Part shown: one piece after another, positions 42,265 through 50,709 of the stretch
How positions within the stretch are numbered: the first letter of the stretch is position 1
How the letters are laid out: every line of letters starts with the position of its first letter
Assembly (NCBI GenBank): GCA_964455095.1
Contig: CAYVUV010000190.1
Location: 1-55,652 of the forward strand
Length of the DNA stretch: 55,652 nucleotides
DNA from: CAYVUV01 sp964455095
GTDB lineage: Bacteria; Desulfobacterota; Binatia; HRBIN30; CADEER01
Direction: 5' to 3'
Program-made: the position numbers and the translations under genes
The notes under the pieces: model-generated
Seen by the model: only the letters and a program-made list of their open reading frames with translations
What the model was told of the DNA's origin: nothing
Databases searched by the model: none

Positions 42265-42293
42265 AGCTATCACGCGCGCGCCGCGGCCGTCAA
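42265..42293 (-). promoter_or_regulatory. Predicted promoter of the B12-uptake operon
   Basis: On the minus strand TTGACG (42288-42293) is followed by 17 bases and ATAGCT (42265-42270). The aptamer starts a few bases downstream, as expected for a riboswitch transcript. Confidence 0.45.
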
Positions 42294-42498
42294 CGGGGGG
42301 GCAGCCGGAAAAGTCGTGACTCGTTCTCTCCGAGCATCTGGCTGAGTTGCGAGATTGGCGCAGCCGCGCCACGACACGCCCGACGCTGAGCGGTGATCAA
42401 CTGTCCTGGGCGACCAATCCGATCAAGGCATGATGATTGCCAGGCGACGTCGCATGTTTCGCTGCGATCGTCGCATCGCGCGGAGGAGGGGGACAGCG

Positions 42499-45400
42499 AT
42501 GGAGGGGATCGGGCGTTCTGTATTGGAAGAAGGGCCGGTGGCCGACGGAGGGACAGATCGGCGCACGCGCGCGGTCGTTCTTGCGGCCGTTGTCTCGCTC
42601 TGCGCTTCGGCCGTATGGGCGCAGGGCGTGCCTGGATCCATCATCCTCGCCACCGGGGACGAAGTGTCCGGCGCCGGGCGCGTGGGCAGTTACGGCGTCG
42701 GGATCCTCGGCCTCGATGACTTGGGTCGGGCGCTCATCCGTGCCGACGACAGTTCCGGCAACCTGTTCTGGGCTGATGGCGAAAGGATCGAACCGGCCGT
42801 GAACGGTGTCGATACGTCTCCCGATTACCTGCGATTCGAGGAAGTGAGTCTTGCCGGCTCGTTGGCGCTCGTAGTTTACGCCAACGCTGCTGGTGCGCAG
42901 TTCACGGTCTACGCGGTCTCATCCGGCCGGCTCAAACGGGTCGTGGCGGTCGGCGAGCGCGACGCGGACGGAAACACGCTGTGCTGGATCGAACACGTCC
43001 ACATCAACGATCATGGAACGGTCGCTTTTTCGGCGCCGGTCGTTCCAGAAGGGCTATCTTGCGACGCCTGGCGGAGCGAGGATCCCGTCGTCGAGTACAA
43101 CGTCTATGTCGCTTCCGAAGGGATCCATAAGGTGTATGGAAAGGGAATTCCTTTTTCACCGGGTGTCGAGACGGAAGAGGGGCGGCTGGTTGCGATTGCC
43201 AACGACGGGAGCGTCGTCGTCGCGTCGCAGCTCAGCGGCGCCGACGCGGTGCTGCTAGTGGCAGAGGGAAGGGTGCGGCGCGCACTGGTGGCGGTTGGTC
43301 AAGTCGGCCCGGCCGGCTTTCCGCTCGAGAGCATCACGCTTCGTCGCGGGAACCGGGCGGGTGAGGTGGTCTTCACGGCGCGTGAGGGCGGATTGCGCGG
43401 GCTGTATCGCACCGGGGGTGGTGGCGTGCGGCGCCTGTTGGTCGAAGGCGAATTGATGCCCTGGGGAGAGACGCTTTACTCCTCCGAAATCCAGTCGGGT
43501 TGGCTCACGCTCAATGACGTGGGCGACGTGCTCGTCGGTATTGCATCCCGCGCCCTGCTTCTGCCGGCGGGTGGTGCCGCGCCCGAAGTGGTTGCCTACC
43601 CGGCCCTGTACGGTTTCGTGAACAACAGCGGCGAGGTCGTAGTGATCGACCACTCGACGCCGGAGGTGTATCGCGCCGTGCGGCTGCGGGACGGTGAGCC
43701 GCGCACGCTGGTGAGCACCGGCGACCAACTCCCGGGCGGCGAGGTCCTCGCAGCGCACGGTATCGGTGCAAGCTGCCTGGCCCCGAACGGGACGGTCGCG
43801 GCCTCGCTGCGCGCCGTCAGCGGCGAGGCGGTGCTCGCCTGTGGCGATGCACAGGGGTTCCGTCCCGTGAGCCGATTCGGCGACCCGACACCGGTCGGCC
43901 GGCGCTTCTACTCCTTCGACCAGTGCGGCTTCGACGCCGCCGGCACGCTGCTGTTTGCTGGCAGCACGCTGGTGCCACTCAACGAGCCGGCAACCTACCG
44001 AGTGGACGCGGCGATCTTTCGTGCCACGGCGGACGGCATCGAGCGGCTCATCGGACCAGGGGATCGAGCGGCGGATGGTTCAATTGTCCGCACGTTGCGC
44101 CAATTGCCAGACGCGGTGCCTAGCCGCGTTTTCGACGTCAACGCAGCGCAGCAGGTTCTTGCGTTCGCCATGTTCGGTATCCCACCCTACACCAACGGGG
44201 CCTTTATCGTTCGTCGGGAGGACGGCGTCATCGAGCGGCTGCCGGCGGCGCTGCGGCGGGAGGGTGGATACGGGGGCGGAATCACCTTCCCCGACTACAG
44301 TGCGATCGACTACGACTGGCTGGCAGGGGTTTCACCGCCTCGGGCCGAGACTGGAGTCCTGCGTACCGATTCACCGTCGATGGCGAGCACCGCATCGGCA
44401 GACGAGGCGCGATGGGGCGCGCGCCAGGTCGCCCTCTCCGACTCGGGTAGCGTGTTCATCCTCAGCAGCGAATGTCGCCATCCAAATGGATGCGGCAGCT
44501 CCTATGACGACGAGAGCGTCATCCTCGAATGGCTGGGCGGAGAGATTCGCCGCGTTGCATCCGTCCACGACTTGGCCGAACCCAACGCCTCCTCTCCGAT
44601 GTTCGAGCATCTCGTCGCGGCGGGTGACCACATCGCTTTCACTGCCACCCGTCTTGCCGGGTGGTCGGATGCCTCGAACCGAATCTTCACGTATACCAGC
44701 GGCGAAGCCTCCCCTACGGAGGTCGTTCGCGCCGGAGACGACTCACCGCTCGGCCCGTTGCACAATCCTTTCACAGTCGCCATCACGGCGACCAGGACGA
44801 TCTATTTCGTCGACAGCTCCACCGGCTCGGAGCCGATGACCTTGTTCTCCTGGCACGACGGTCAAATCGAGGTGGTCGGTGAATGGCCGGGATACGCGAC
44901 GCTCGAAGCAGCAGGTGCGGACAAGCTCCTGTTGAGCGATATCCGGCAGCGCCTCGCCACGCTTCGCCTCGTCGGCTCGCCGACCGGTGATGCGAGCTGT
45001 CCAGCCCCGCCGACTGCGGTGCTTCCTTCGCCGACCGTCACGGCGACTCCGCGGCCGACGGCTACACCGCTGCCGCCATTCGATCCGCTCCCGCTCGCCA
45101 CATGCCAGGAGGGACGGTCCTGCGTTCGCGTCGGCTCCGCCGTCGGCTCGGTCGGGGAGGCGGTGCGCTTCGAAGTTTCGTTCGACGCCGGCGGCGCACA
45201 GGTTACCGATATCAACGGCTCTCTTCTGCTGCCACCAGTGCTCGACCTGATCTCGTGCGAGCTCGACCCGTCGATCGACAAGCCCGGCAGTTGGTTCTCG
45301 GGCGAATGGCTGTTCCTCTGGACGAGAATCGGCTCGGCGGAGGACGTCGACCCGATTCCCGACGGGGCCTTGCTCTATTCCTGCACGGCGATGTTGTCGG

Positions 45401-47049
45401 CGCAGGCTCCCGTGGGTGCCTATCCGATCCGTTGCTACGACTTCCGGCTGTTCACTCTGCACGGCGATGGGGTGCCCTCCAGCTGCTCTGATGGCGTTTT
45501 GATTGTCGAGGTGCGGACCGCGACGCCGACAAACACGGCAACGGCGACACCGCAGCCGTCGCCTTCGCGCAGCGCCACAGTCAACACACCCACAGAGACC
45601 CCGCTTCCGACCGTGGCTCGAGACAGGTCGGCCGATGGCTGCCAGATCGATCGCAGCGGAGAAGCCGCAAGCGCATGGTCGATCGTTATCGGCGCCCTCG
45701 TCCTCCTGGCACTGCACCCGTTGCGCAAAGCTCGCTGGCGTCCGTCGTCCGAGCGCGTCGCGATCCTGACCCTCGCGATCTTGCCGCTCGCCAGTCGGGC
45801 CGACGCCCGCTGCGCCGGGGATTGCGATGGCGACGGACGCGTCGGCGTCGCCGAGCTTCTCTACCAGGTGTCGGTTGCGGTGGGACACCGTCCGCTCGGC
45901 GATTGCGGCAGCGCCGATGCGGATTTCGACGGCGCGCTCTCGCCCGCCGAGCTGATCACCAGTGTTGGGAGCGCGCTGCATGGTTGCCCGCGCCCCGCTC
46001 AGTTTGCTGCCGTGCAGTACCTCGCTGTCGGATCGATATCGGACGTGACGGTCGCTGACATCGACGGTGATCGGGTTCCCGATCTCATCACGACGGACCA
46101 CCTTGCCGACGAGGTGTGGGTGTTCCCCGGTCGCGGTGATGGCACCTTTGGCCCCGGTACCAGCCACTCGCTGGGCCCGCGGCTCGGCGATTTGTGTGGC
46201 GGGGAATACGCTCGTTCGATGTCGGGTCCGCTCGCCGTGGAGGTGGCGGATGTCGACGGGGACGGTGGCGCGGACGTGGTCACCGGGGACTTCTGTTTTG
46301 ACCCGCTCTACCTCTATCTCGGCAACGCGGCGGTCGCGCCCCTCGAGGTGGGGCCCGGAAGAGTCCCGCGGTTCGCTTCGACGCGAGACCCCGAAGATTT
46401 GGCAGGAGCTTCAGAGCGCAACATCTCCGTTCTCTTAGGCCAAGGGAACGGGACCTTCTCTCCCGCGCAGCACTACCCGAGCACACTGCTCTTCGGTTAC
46501 TCCGACCTGAAGGTCGCGGACGTCAATCAGGACGCCATTCCCGACCTCGTCGCCCCCCACGAACATGGCGTGCTCGTCCACTTCGGCGACGCCGCGGGAG
46601 ATTTCTCGAGCCCGCAGTATGTCTACGACGACTTCACCTGGTTGCCTCTCGCAGTCGAGATCGCCGACCTCGACCGCGATGGCGTGCGCGACATCGCGCT
46701 GCTCAGTTCGGTGAGCGAGAACGTCTCGTTGTTCCGCGGCACGGGGGGCGGCGCCTTCGAGATGCGGCCCGGCATCGGTGTGTGGCGAGGTGCTTCGGAT
46801 CTGGCCGTGGTCGATGTGAACCGGGATGGGGCTCCGGACGTCCTCGTCTCGGCGTTCGAGAACGACCTGTTGTTGTATCTGTCCGTGCGTCGGGGTGGTT
46901 TTGCATCTTCGCAGCGCATCGGACCTACCGGCGCGGGCCCGATCGACATCGCCGTCGCCGACCTGAACGGCGACGGCTGGCCGGACTTCGTCACCGCCGA
47001 TGCGTACTATCGCTCCGTTTCGGTGTTCGTTCAGCACGTGGCCGACTGA
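42499..47049 (+). CDS. Giant exported multi-domain protein (NxxGxxAF repeats, cohesin-like, EF-hand pair, FG-GAP repeats)
   Basis: 1516 residues from the ATG at 42499, preceded by GGAGGAGGGGG; an earlier ATG at 42430 lacks a ribosome site. A signal peptide ends near SAVWAQG. Residues about 30-830 hold repeated strand motifs of the NxxGxxAF kind (INDHGTVAFSA, LNDVGDVLVG, NNSGEVVV). A Thr/Pro linker (837-859) precedes a cohesin-like beta domain (about 872-1004). A second Thr/Pro linker leads to Cys, a hydrophobic helix and KARWR (1047-1082), which looks like a C-terminal sorting tail. Yet the frame continues with a second signal-like helix ending SRADA, an EF-hand pair (GDCDGDGRVGVAELL, about 1105-1164) and FG-GAP/VCBS-type repeats (DIDGDRVPDLITTD) to the end. 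It looks like two exported proteins joined in frame. It is divergent from the riboswitch operon. Confidence 0.75.
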   Translation: MEGIGRSVLEEGPVADGGTDRRTRAVVLAAVVSLCASAVWAQGVPGSIILATGDEVSGAGRVGSYGVGILGLDDLGRALIRADDSSGNLFWADGERIEPAVNGVDTSPDYLRFEEVSLAGSLALVVYANAAGAQFTVYAVSSGRLKRVVAVGERDADGNTLCWIEHVHINDHGTVAFSAPVVPEGLSCDAWRSEDPVVEYNVYVASEGIHKVYGKGIPFSPGVETEEGRLVAIANDGSVVVASQLSGADAVLLVAEGRVRRALVAVGQVGPAGFPLESITLRRGNRAGEVVFTAREGGLRGLYRTGGGGVRRLLVEGELMPWGETLYSSEIQSGWLTLNDVGDVLVGIASRALLLPAGGAAPEVVAYPALYGFVNNSGEVVVIDHSTPEVYRAVRLRDGEPRTLVSTGDQLPGGEVLAAHGIGASCLAPNGTVAASLRAVSGEAVLACGDAQGFRPVSRFGDPTPVGRRFYSFDQCGFDAAGTLLFAGSTLVPLNEPATYRVDAAIFRATADGIERLIGPGDRAADGSIVRTLRQLPDAVPSRVFDVNAAQQVLAFAMFGIPPYTNGAFIVRREDGVIERLPAALRREGGYGGGITFPDYSAIDYDWLAGVSPPRAETGVLRTDSPSMASTASADEARWGARQVALSDSGSVFILSSECRHPNGCGSSYDDESVILEWLGGEIRRVASVHDLAEPNASSPMFEHLVAAGDHIAFTATRLAGWSDASNRIFTYTSGEASPTEVVRAGDDSPLGPLHNPFTVAITATRTIYFVDSSTGSEPMTLFSWHDGQIEVVGEWPGYATLEAAGADKLLLSDIRQRLATLRLVGSPTGDASCPAPPTAVLPSPTVTATPRPTATPLPPFDPLPLATCQEGRSCVRVGSAVGSVGEAVRFEVSFDAGGAQVTDINGSLLLPPVLDLISCELDPSIDKPGSWFSGEWLFLWTRIGSAEDVDPIPDGALLYSCTAMLSAQAPVGAYPIRCYDFRLFTLHGDGVPSSCSDGVLIVEVRTATPTNTATATPQPSPSRSATVNTPTETPLPTVARDRSADGCQIDRSGEAASAWSIVIGALVLLALHPLRKARWRPSSERVAILTLAILPLASRADARCAGDCDGDGRVGVAELLYQVSVAVGHRPLGDCGSADADFDGALSPAELITSVGSALHGCPRPAQFAAVQYLAVGSISDVTVADIDGDRVPDLITTDHLADEVWVFPGRGDGTFGPGTSHSLGPRLGDLCGGEYARSMSGPLAVEVADVDGDGGADVVTGDFCFDPLYLYLGNAAVAPLEVGPGRVPRFASTRDPEDLAGASERNISVLLGQGNGTFSPAQHYPSTLLFGYSDLKVADVNQDAIPDLVAPHEHGVLVHFGDAAGDFSSPQYVYDDFTWLPLAVEIADLDRDGVRDIALLSSVSENVSLFRGTGGGAFEMRPGIGVWRGASDLAVVDVNRDGAPDVLVSAFENDLLLYLSVRRGGFASSQRIGPTGAGPIDIAVADLNGDGWPDFVTADAYYRSVSVFVQHVAD

Positions 47050-47067
47050 GGCGGATAGATGCGCTGG

Positions 47068-47101
47068 CATCTTGACGCCAGCATTGCGAGGCATCAAGAT
47101 G
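47068..47101. promoter_or_regulatory. Inverted repeat upstream of vapB, likely toxin-antitoxin operator
   Basis: CATCTTGA (47068-47075) and TCAAGATG (47094-47101) are a perfect 8-bp inverted repeat with an 18-base spacer; flanking bases extend the match. It ends six bases before the vapB ATG, the usual site for autoregulation by a VapBC complex. Confidence 0.6.
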
Positions 47102-47106
47102 TCTTC

Positions 47107-47370
47107 ATGCGGACGACCCTGACACTCGACGACGACGTGGCCACCAAGCTCAAAGAGCTGGCGCGGCGCAAGAAAGTGCCTTTCAAAGAAGCCGTCAACG
47201 CCGTGCTCCGCCGCGGCCTTGTGGCTCAGCAAGGCCGCCAGCGGGACGCCCGACCTTTTCGCGTCGAAGTGTTCCACAGCCCGTTCCGCCCAGGGGTTGA
47301 CCCCATGCGGCTGAATCAGTTGGCCGACGAGCTCGAGATCGAGGATGCGGTCGCGCGTCCGGGTCGATGA
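47107..47370 (+). CDS. vapB: VapB-type antitoxin
   Basis: An 87-residue protein. The N-terminus MRTTLTLDDDVATKLKELAR, with KKVPFKEAVNAVLRRGL, is a ribbon-helix-helix DNA-binding domain. The C-terminal part, with DELEIEDAV near the end, would wrap the toxin. The ATG at 47107 is chosen because the RHH strand starts there and the operator-like repeat lies just upstream. It overlaps the toxin gene by four bases (ATGA). Confidence 0.85.
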   Translation: MRTTLTLDDDVATKLKELARRKKVPFKEAVNAVLRRGLVAQQGRQRDARPFRVEVFHSPFRPGVDPMRLNQLADELEIEDAVARPGR

Positions 47371-47801
47371 TCCTTCCCGACATCAACCTGCTCCTGTACG
47401 CGCACAACAGTGCTGCCCCCGGCCATGCCGCCGCGCGGCAGTGGTGGGAGGATCTGCTGAACCGCGAGCAGCCGGTCGGCTTGCCGTGGGCTGTCGTCTT
47501 CGGCTTCGTGCGTTTGGTGACCCATCCAGCCATCCTGACAACGCCGCTCGACCCGACGGCGGCGCTCGATCGAGTGACGACGTGGTTCGATCAGCCGTGT
47601 GTCCAACCCCTCGAACCCGGCCCACGGCACCTGGCCATCGCGCGCACCTTGTTCGCGGCGACCAACGTCGCCGGACGCCTCACGACGGACACCCACCTCG
47701 CTGCGCTCGCCATCGAGCACCAATGCGAGCTGCATTCGAACGACAACGACTTCGAGCGCTTCCCCGGGCTGCGTTGGCGCAATCCCCTGTCGGCTTCGTA
47801 G
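47367..47801 (+). CDS. vapC: VapC-type PIN-domain ribonuclease toxin
   Basis: A 144-residue PIN domain. Acidic metal-binding residues are visible in MILPDINLLLYAHN (Asp5), LTTDTHLAALAIEH and the C-terminal HSNDNDFERFPGL. VapC toxins cleave tRNA or rRNA and are held inactive by the antitoxin. It belongs to the branch with LPDxNLLxYA and a central FGFVRLVTHP segment. It is coupled to vapB and lies between the giant exported protein gene and btuF. Confidence 0.88.
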   Translation: MILPDINLLLYAHNSAAPGHAAARQWWEDLLNREQPVGLPWAVVFGFVRLVTHPAILTTPLDPTAALDRVTTWFDQPCVQPLEPGPRHLAIARTLFAATNVAGRLTTDTHLAALAIEHQCELHSNDNDFERFPGLRWRNPLSAS

Positions 47802-47880
47802 CCGGCGGCCCTCGATGATGACGCGCCCGGCGCCGCGTTTTGACTTTCGCGGCGCCAGCGTCAACCTTCGCCGCGCAGAC

Positions 47881-48792
47881 ATGACGAACGCGAAGGGCAA
47901 TCGATTTGATCGCGCGCGCAGCGGCCGAGTGACGGCGGTGTGGGTTCTCATCGCCGTCGCGTGGGCTGGAGCGGCGCGGGCGGAAGCGCCGGGACGCATC
48001 GTGTCGCTGGCGCCGTCGGTGACCGAGATCCTGTTCGCGCTCGGCGTCGGCGAGCGCGTCGTCGGCGTGTCCACGTACTGCGACTACCCGGCCGAGGCGA
48101 AGCGCGTCGACCGCATCGGAACGTTCCTGACGCCGAACGTCGAATTGATTCTCGCCAAGCGGCCCGATCTGGTCATCGGCGTGCCGAGTCCAGGCAACCG
48201 CGCACCGGTGGAGAACCTGCAAGAGCTCGGGTTGCGTGTGCTCATCGTCGACCCGGAGGGCGTGGCGGCGATTGCGACGGCCATCCGGGACGTGGCGCGC
48301 GCGGTCGGCGTCGAGGCGGCGGGAGAGCGCCTGGTGCGCGACATCGAGAGCAAGCTGGCGGCGATCGCCGCGCGCTTGGCCGGCGCTTCGGCGCCGCGTG
48401 TGCTGATGGTGGTGGGACGCGTGCCGCTGGTGGCGGCGGGGCGGGGGACGTATCAAGACGAGCTCATCCAGCTCGCGCACGGCACCAACGTCGCGGCGCC
48501 GAGCGGCGAGCGCTGGCCGCATTTGAGCCTCGAGTTCGCCATCAAGGCGGCGCCCGAGGTGATCATCGACGCCAGCATGGGCAGCGAGAGCGAGCCCGGC
48601 GGCACGGCGGGGCGCCAGTTCTGGCAGGGTTTGCCGACGATCCCCGCGGTGCGCGATGGGCGCCTCTACGGTTACCGAGTCGACCATCTCCTGCGGCCCG
48701 GGCCGCGCGTGCCGGAGACGCTGGAGACGATGGCGCGCTACATCCACCCTGAGCGCTTCGAGAGTCCGGCGCCGGCCGAGGGCGGATCGTGA
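47881..48792 (+). CDS. btuF: Cobalamin ABC transporter substrate-binding protein BtuF
   Basis: About 303 residues. A signal peptide (VTAVWVLIAVAWAGAARA) is followed by GRIVSLAPSVTEILFALG, VVGVSTYCDYPAEAKRV and RIGTFLTPNVELILAKRPDLV, the standard opening of BtuF/FecB-type periplasmic binding proteins. LIVDPEGVAA and YRVDHLLRPGPRV lie near the cleft. It delivers cobalamin to BtuCD in the periplasm. The ATG at 47881 is used; an ATG at 47818 is possible but adds no signal-like sequence. It overlaps btuC by four bases. No riboswitch fits in the 79 bases before it. Confidence 0.9.
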   Translation: MTNAKGNRFDRARSGRVTAVWVLIAVAWAGAARAEAPGRIVSLAPSVTEILFALGVGERVVGVSTYCDYPAEAKRVDRIGTFLTPNVELILAKRPDLVIGVPSPGNRAPVENLQELGLRVLIVDPEGVAAIATAIRDVARAVGVEAAGERLVRDIESKLAAIAARLAGASAPRVLMVVGRVPLVAAGRGTYQDELIQLAHGTNVAAPSGERWPHLSLEFAIKAAPEVIIDASMGSESEPGGTAGRQFWQGLPTIPAVRDGRLYGYRVDHLLRPGPRVPETLETMARYIHPERFESPAPAEGGS

Positions 48793-49805
48793 CCGCGGCT
48801 GCTGTCTACCTGACCCGAGCGCGCTTCACGCGCGTCGTGCTCGGCCTCGCCGCGCTGCTGGCGGTGGCGGTGCTGGGCAGCGCGCTGGTCGGCTCGGTGC
48901 ACATCGATCTCGCCAACGCGCTGTTTGGCGCGGCCGACGGCAACATCGACGCGCTGATCCTGTTCCGCACCCGTCTGCCGCGCGCGCTGCTCGCCGCCGT
49001 CGTCGGCGGCGCGCTGGCGGCGGCGGGCGCGGCGCTGCAGGCGCTGTTGCGCAATCCACTCGCCGAACCACACCTGCTCGGCGTGTCCGGCGGCGCTGCC
49101 CTGGGCGGTGTGATCGCCATGGTGCTGGGCGGCGCCGCATCGTCGGCGCTGGCGCCGTTCGGCGCCTTTCTCGGCGCGCTCGGCGCGATGCTGATCGTCT
49201 ACCGCCTCGGCACCGTGCACGGACGCCTGCAGCCGTACACGTTCTTGCTCGCCGGTGTGGTGTGCAACGCCTTCACCGGCGCGCTGGTGATGTTCGTCAA
49301 CACGCTGGCCGACTTCTTCCAGGCGCACGGCATCTTGTTCTGGTTGCTCGGCAGCCTGTCGACGCAGAGCTACGGGCTGGTGGCGGCGAGCGCGGCCTAC
49401 CTCGTCGTGGGTGTCGGCGCACTGCTGGTTCAGACGCGCGCCTTCAACGCGCTCAGCCTCGGCGACGAGAGCGCCGCGCAGCTGGGAGTCGATGTGGCGC
49501 GCACGCGCCGCACGACGTTCGTCGTCACCTCGTTTCTGGTCGGCGCCGCCGTGTCGGTGAGCGGCATGATCGGCTTCGTCGGCCTCATCGTGCCGCACCT
49601 GGCGCGCCTGCTGCTCGGCGCCGACTACCGGTTGCTGTTGCCCGCGTCGGTTCTCCTTGGCGGCACGTTCCTCGTCCTTGCCGACACCGTGGCGCGCAGC
49701 GCGCTCGGTGTGACCGAGATTCCGGTCGGCGTGGTGACAGCGCTCTGCGGCGGGCCATTCTTCATCTATATCCTGCGCCGGGAAGGGGGGCGCACCTTTG
49801 AGTGA
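48789..49805 (+). CDS. btuC: Cobalamin ABC transporter permease BtuC (FecCD family)
   Basis: A 338-residue polytopic permease. FecCD-family marks are LFRTRLPRALLAAVVGGALAAAGAALQALLRNPLAEPHLLGVSGGAALG and, towards the end, GMIGFVGLIVPHLARLLLGADYR with ADTVARS. Ten membrane helices are expected. It forms the channel for cobalamin with BtuD. The start is GTG at 48789 overlapping the btuF stop (GTGA). B12 rather than iron-siderophore specificity is inferred from the neighbouring receptor operon. Confidence 0.9.
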   Translation: MTAAAVYLTRARFTRVVLGLAALLAVAVLGSALVGSVHIDLANALFGAADGNIDALILFRTRLPRALLAAVVGGALAAAGAALQALLRNPLAEPHLLGVSGGAALGGVIAMVLGGAASSALAPFGAFLGALGAMLIVYRLGTVHGRLQPYTFLLAGVVCNAFTGALVMFVNTLADFFQAHGILFWLLGSLSTQSYGLVAASAAYLVVGVGALLVQTRAFNALSLGDESAAQLGVDVARTRRTTFVVTSFLVGAAVSVSGMIGFVGLIVPHLARLLLGADYRLLLPASVLLGGTFLVLADTVARSALGVTEIPVGVVTALCGGPFFIYILRREGGRTFE

Positions 49806-50634
49806 CCTCGGCTTCGCGCTGCGTAACGTGACGTTCGGCTACGACCGCCGCGTCGTCGTCGACGACGTCTCGTTCGACGTGCGCCCGGGCGAGTTCCTCG
49901 GCATCATCGGGCCCAACGGCTCAGGCAAGTCGACCTTGCTGCGCCTGATGAGCGGGCTGTTGCGCCGCGGCGGCGGTGAGTTGAGCATCGACGGACGCTC
50001 CATCGAGCGGTACCGGCGCCGCGAGCTGAGTCGGATGCTGGCGGTGGTGCCGCAAGAGACGGCGATCGCGTTCCCGTTCTCGGTCATGGAGGTCGTGCTG
50101 TTCGGCCGCACGCCACATTTCGGCGGCTTCGGTTTCGAGGGCGACCGCGACCTGGCGGCGGCGCGCCGCGCCATGGAGCGCACCGACACCACGGCGTTGG
50201 CCGGACGGGCGATCACCGAGCTGAGCGGCGGCGAGCGCCAGCGCGTCGTTCTCGCCCGCGCCCTGGCGCAGGAGCCGCGCTACCTGCTGCTCGACGAGCC
50301 GGCGGCCTTTCTCGACATCCGCCACGAGGTGGAGATGTACGACCTGCTGCGCGACCTGCAGCGGGAGGGCATGACCGTGGTCACGGTGCTGCACGACCTC
50401 AACCTGGCGGCGCTTTACTGCGAACGCGTCGTGCTGCTCGACCAGGGGCGGGTAGCCATGGCCGGCACCCCGGCCGAGGTGCTGACCTATGCGACGCTGA
50501 CGCGCGTCTACGGCACCGAGATCTACGTCAGCCTCAACGACATCACCGGCAGCATCAACGTCCTGCCCCTCAACCGCGCCCACCGCGAACGGCTGCGCGC
50601 CGCCTTCGGCGACCCTCCGACCTCCGACAGCTGA
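49798..50634 (+). CDS. btuD: Cobalamin ABC transporter ATP-binding protein BtuD
   Basis: A 278-residue ATPase. Walker A is GPNGSGKST, the Q-loop is VVPQET, the signature is LSGGERQR, Walker B is LLLDEPAAFLD and the switch His is in VLHDLNLA. It powers BtuC. The start is a TTG at 49798 inside the end of btuC (8-base overlap), the only start that preserves the leading FALRNVTFGYD strand. The C-terminus extends about 20 residues past the core (TGSINVLPLN). btuF, btuC and btuD form one tight operon. Confidence 0.92.
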   Translation: MSDLGFALRNVTFGYDRRVVVDDVSFDVRPGEFLGIIGPNGSGKSTLLRLMSGLLRRGGGELSIDGRSIERYRRRELSRMLAVVPQETAIAFPFSVMEVVLFGRTPHFGGFGFEGDRDLAAARRAMERTDTTALAGRAITELSGGERQRVVLARALAQEPRYLLLDEPAAFLDIRHEVEMYDLLRDLQREGMTVVTVLHDLNLAALYCERVVLLDQGRVAMAGTPAEVLTYATLTRVYGTEIYVSLNDITGSINVLPLNRAHRERLRAAFGDPPTSDS

Positions 50635-50651
50635 CATCGGACTACCCCAAT

Positions 50652-50680
50652 TTGACTCGCTCTGGGGCCTGTGTTAGCGA
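50652..50680 (+). promoter_or_regulatory. Predicted promoter of the nuo operon
   Basis: TTGACT (50652-50657), 17 bases, TAGCGA (50675-50680), 29 bases before the nuoA ATG. The -35 is good; the -10 resembles that before the thiolase operon more than the standard TATAAT. Confidence 0.45.
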
Positions 50681-50709
50681 CCCACCTAGGGGAAAGCACC
50701 GTCCTTTCA

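Noticed and set aside
45010..45640. Short tandem ACxCC-type repeats in the giant gene as a possible CRISPR or VNTR
   Set aside because: They are Thr/Pro linkers in frame with no direct repeat units or spacers of constant length.
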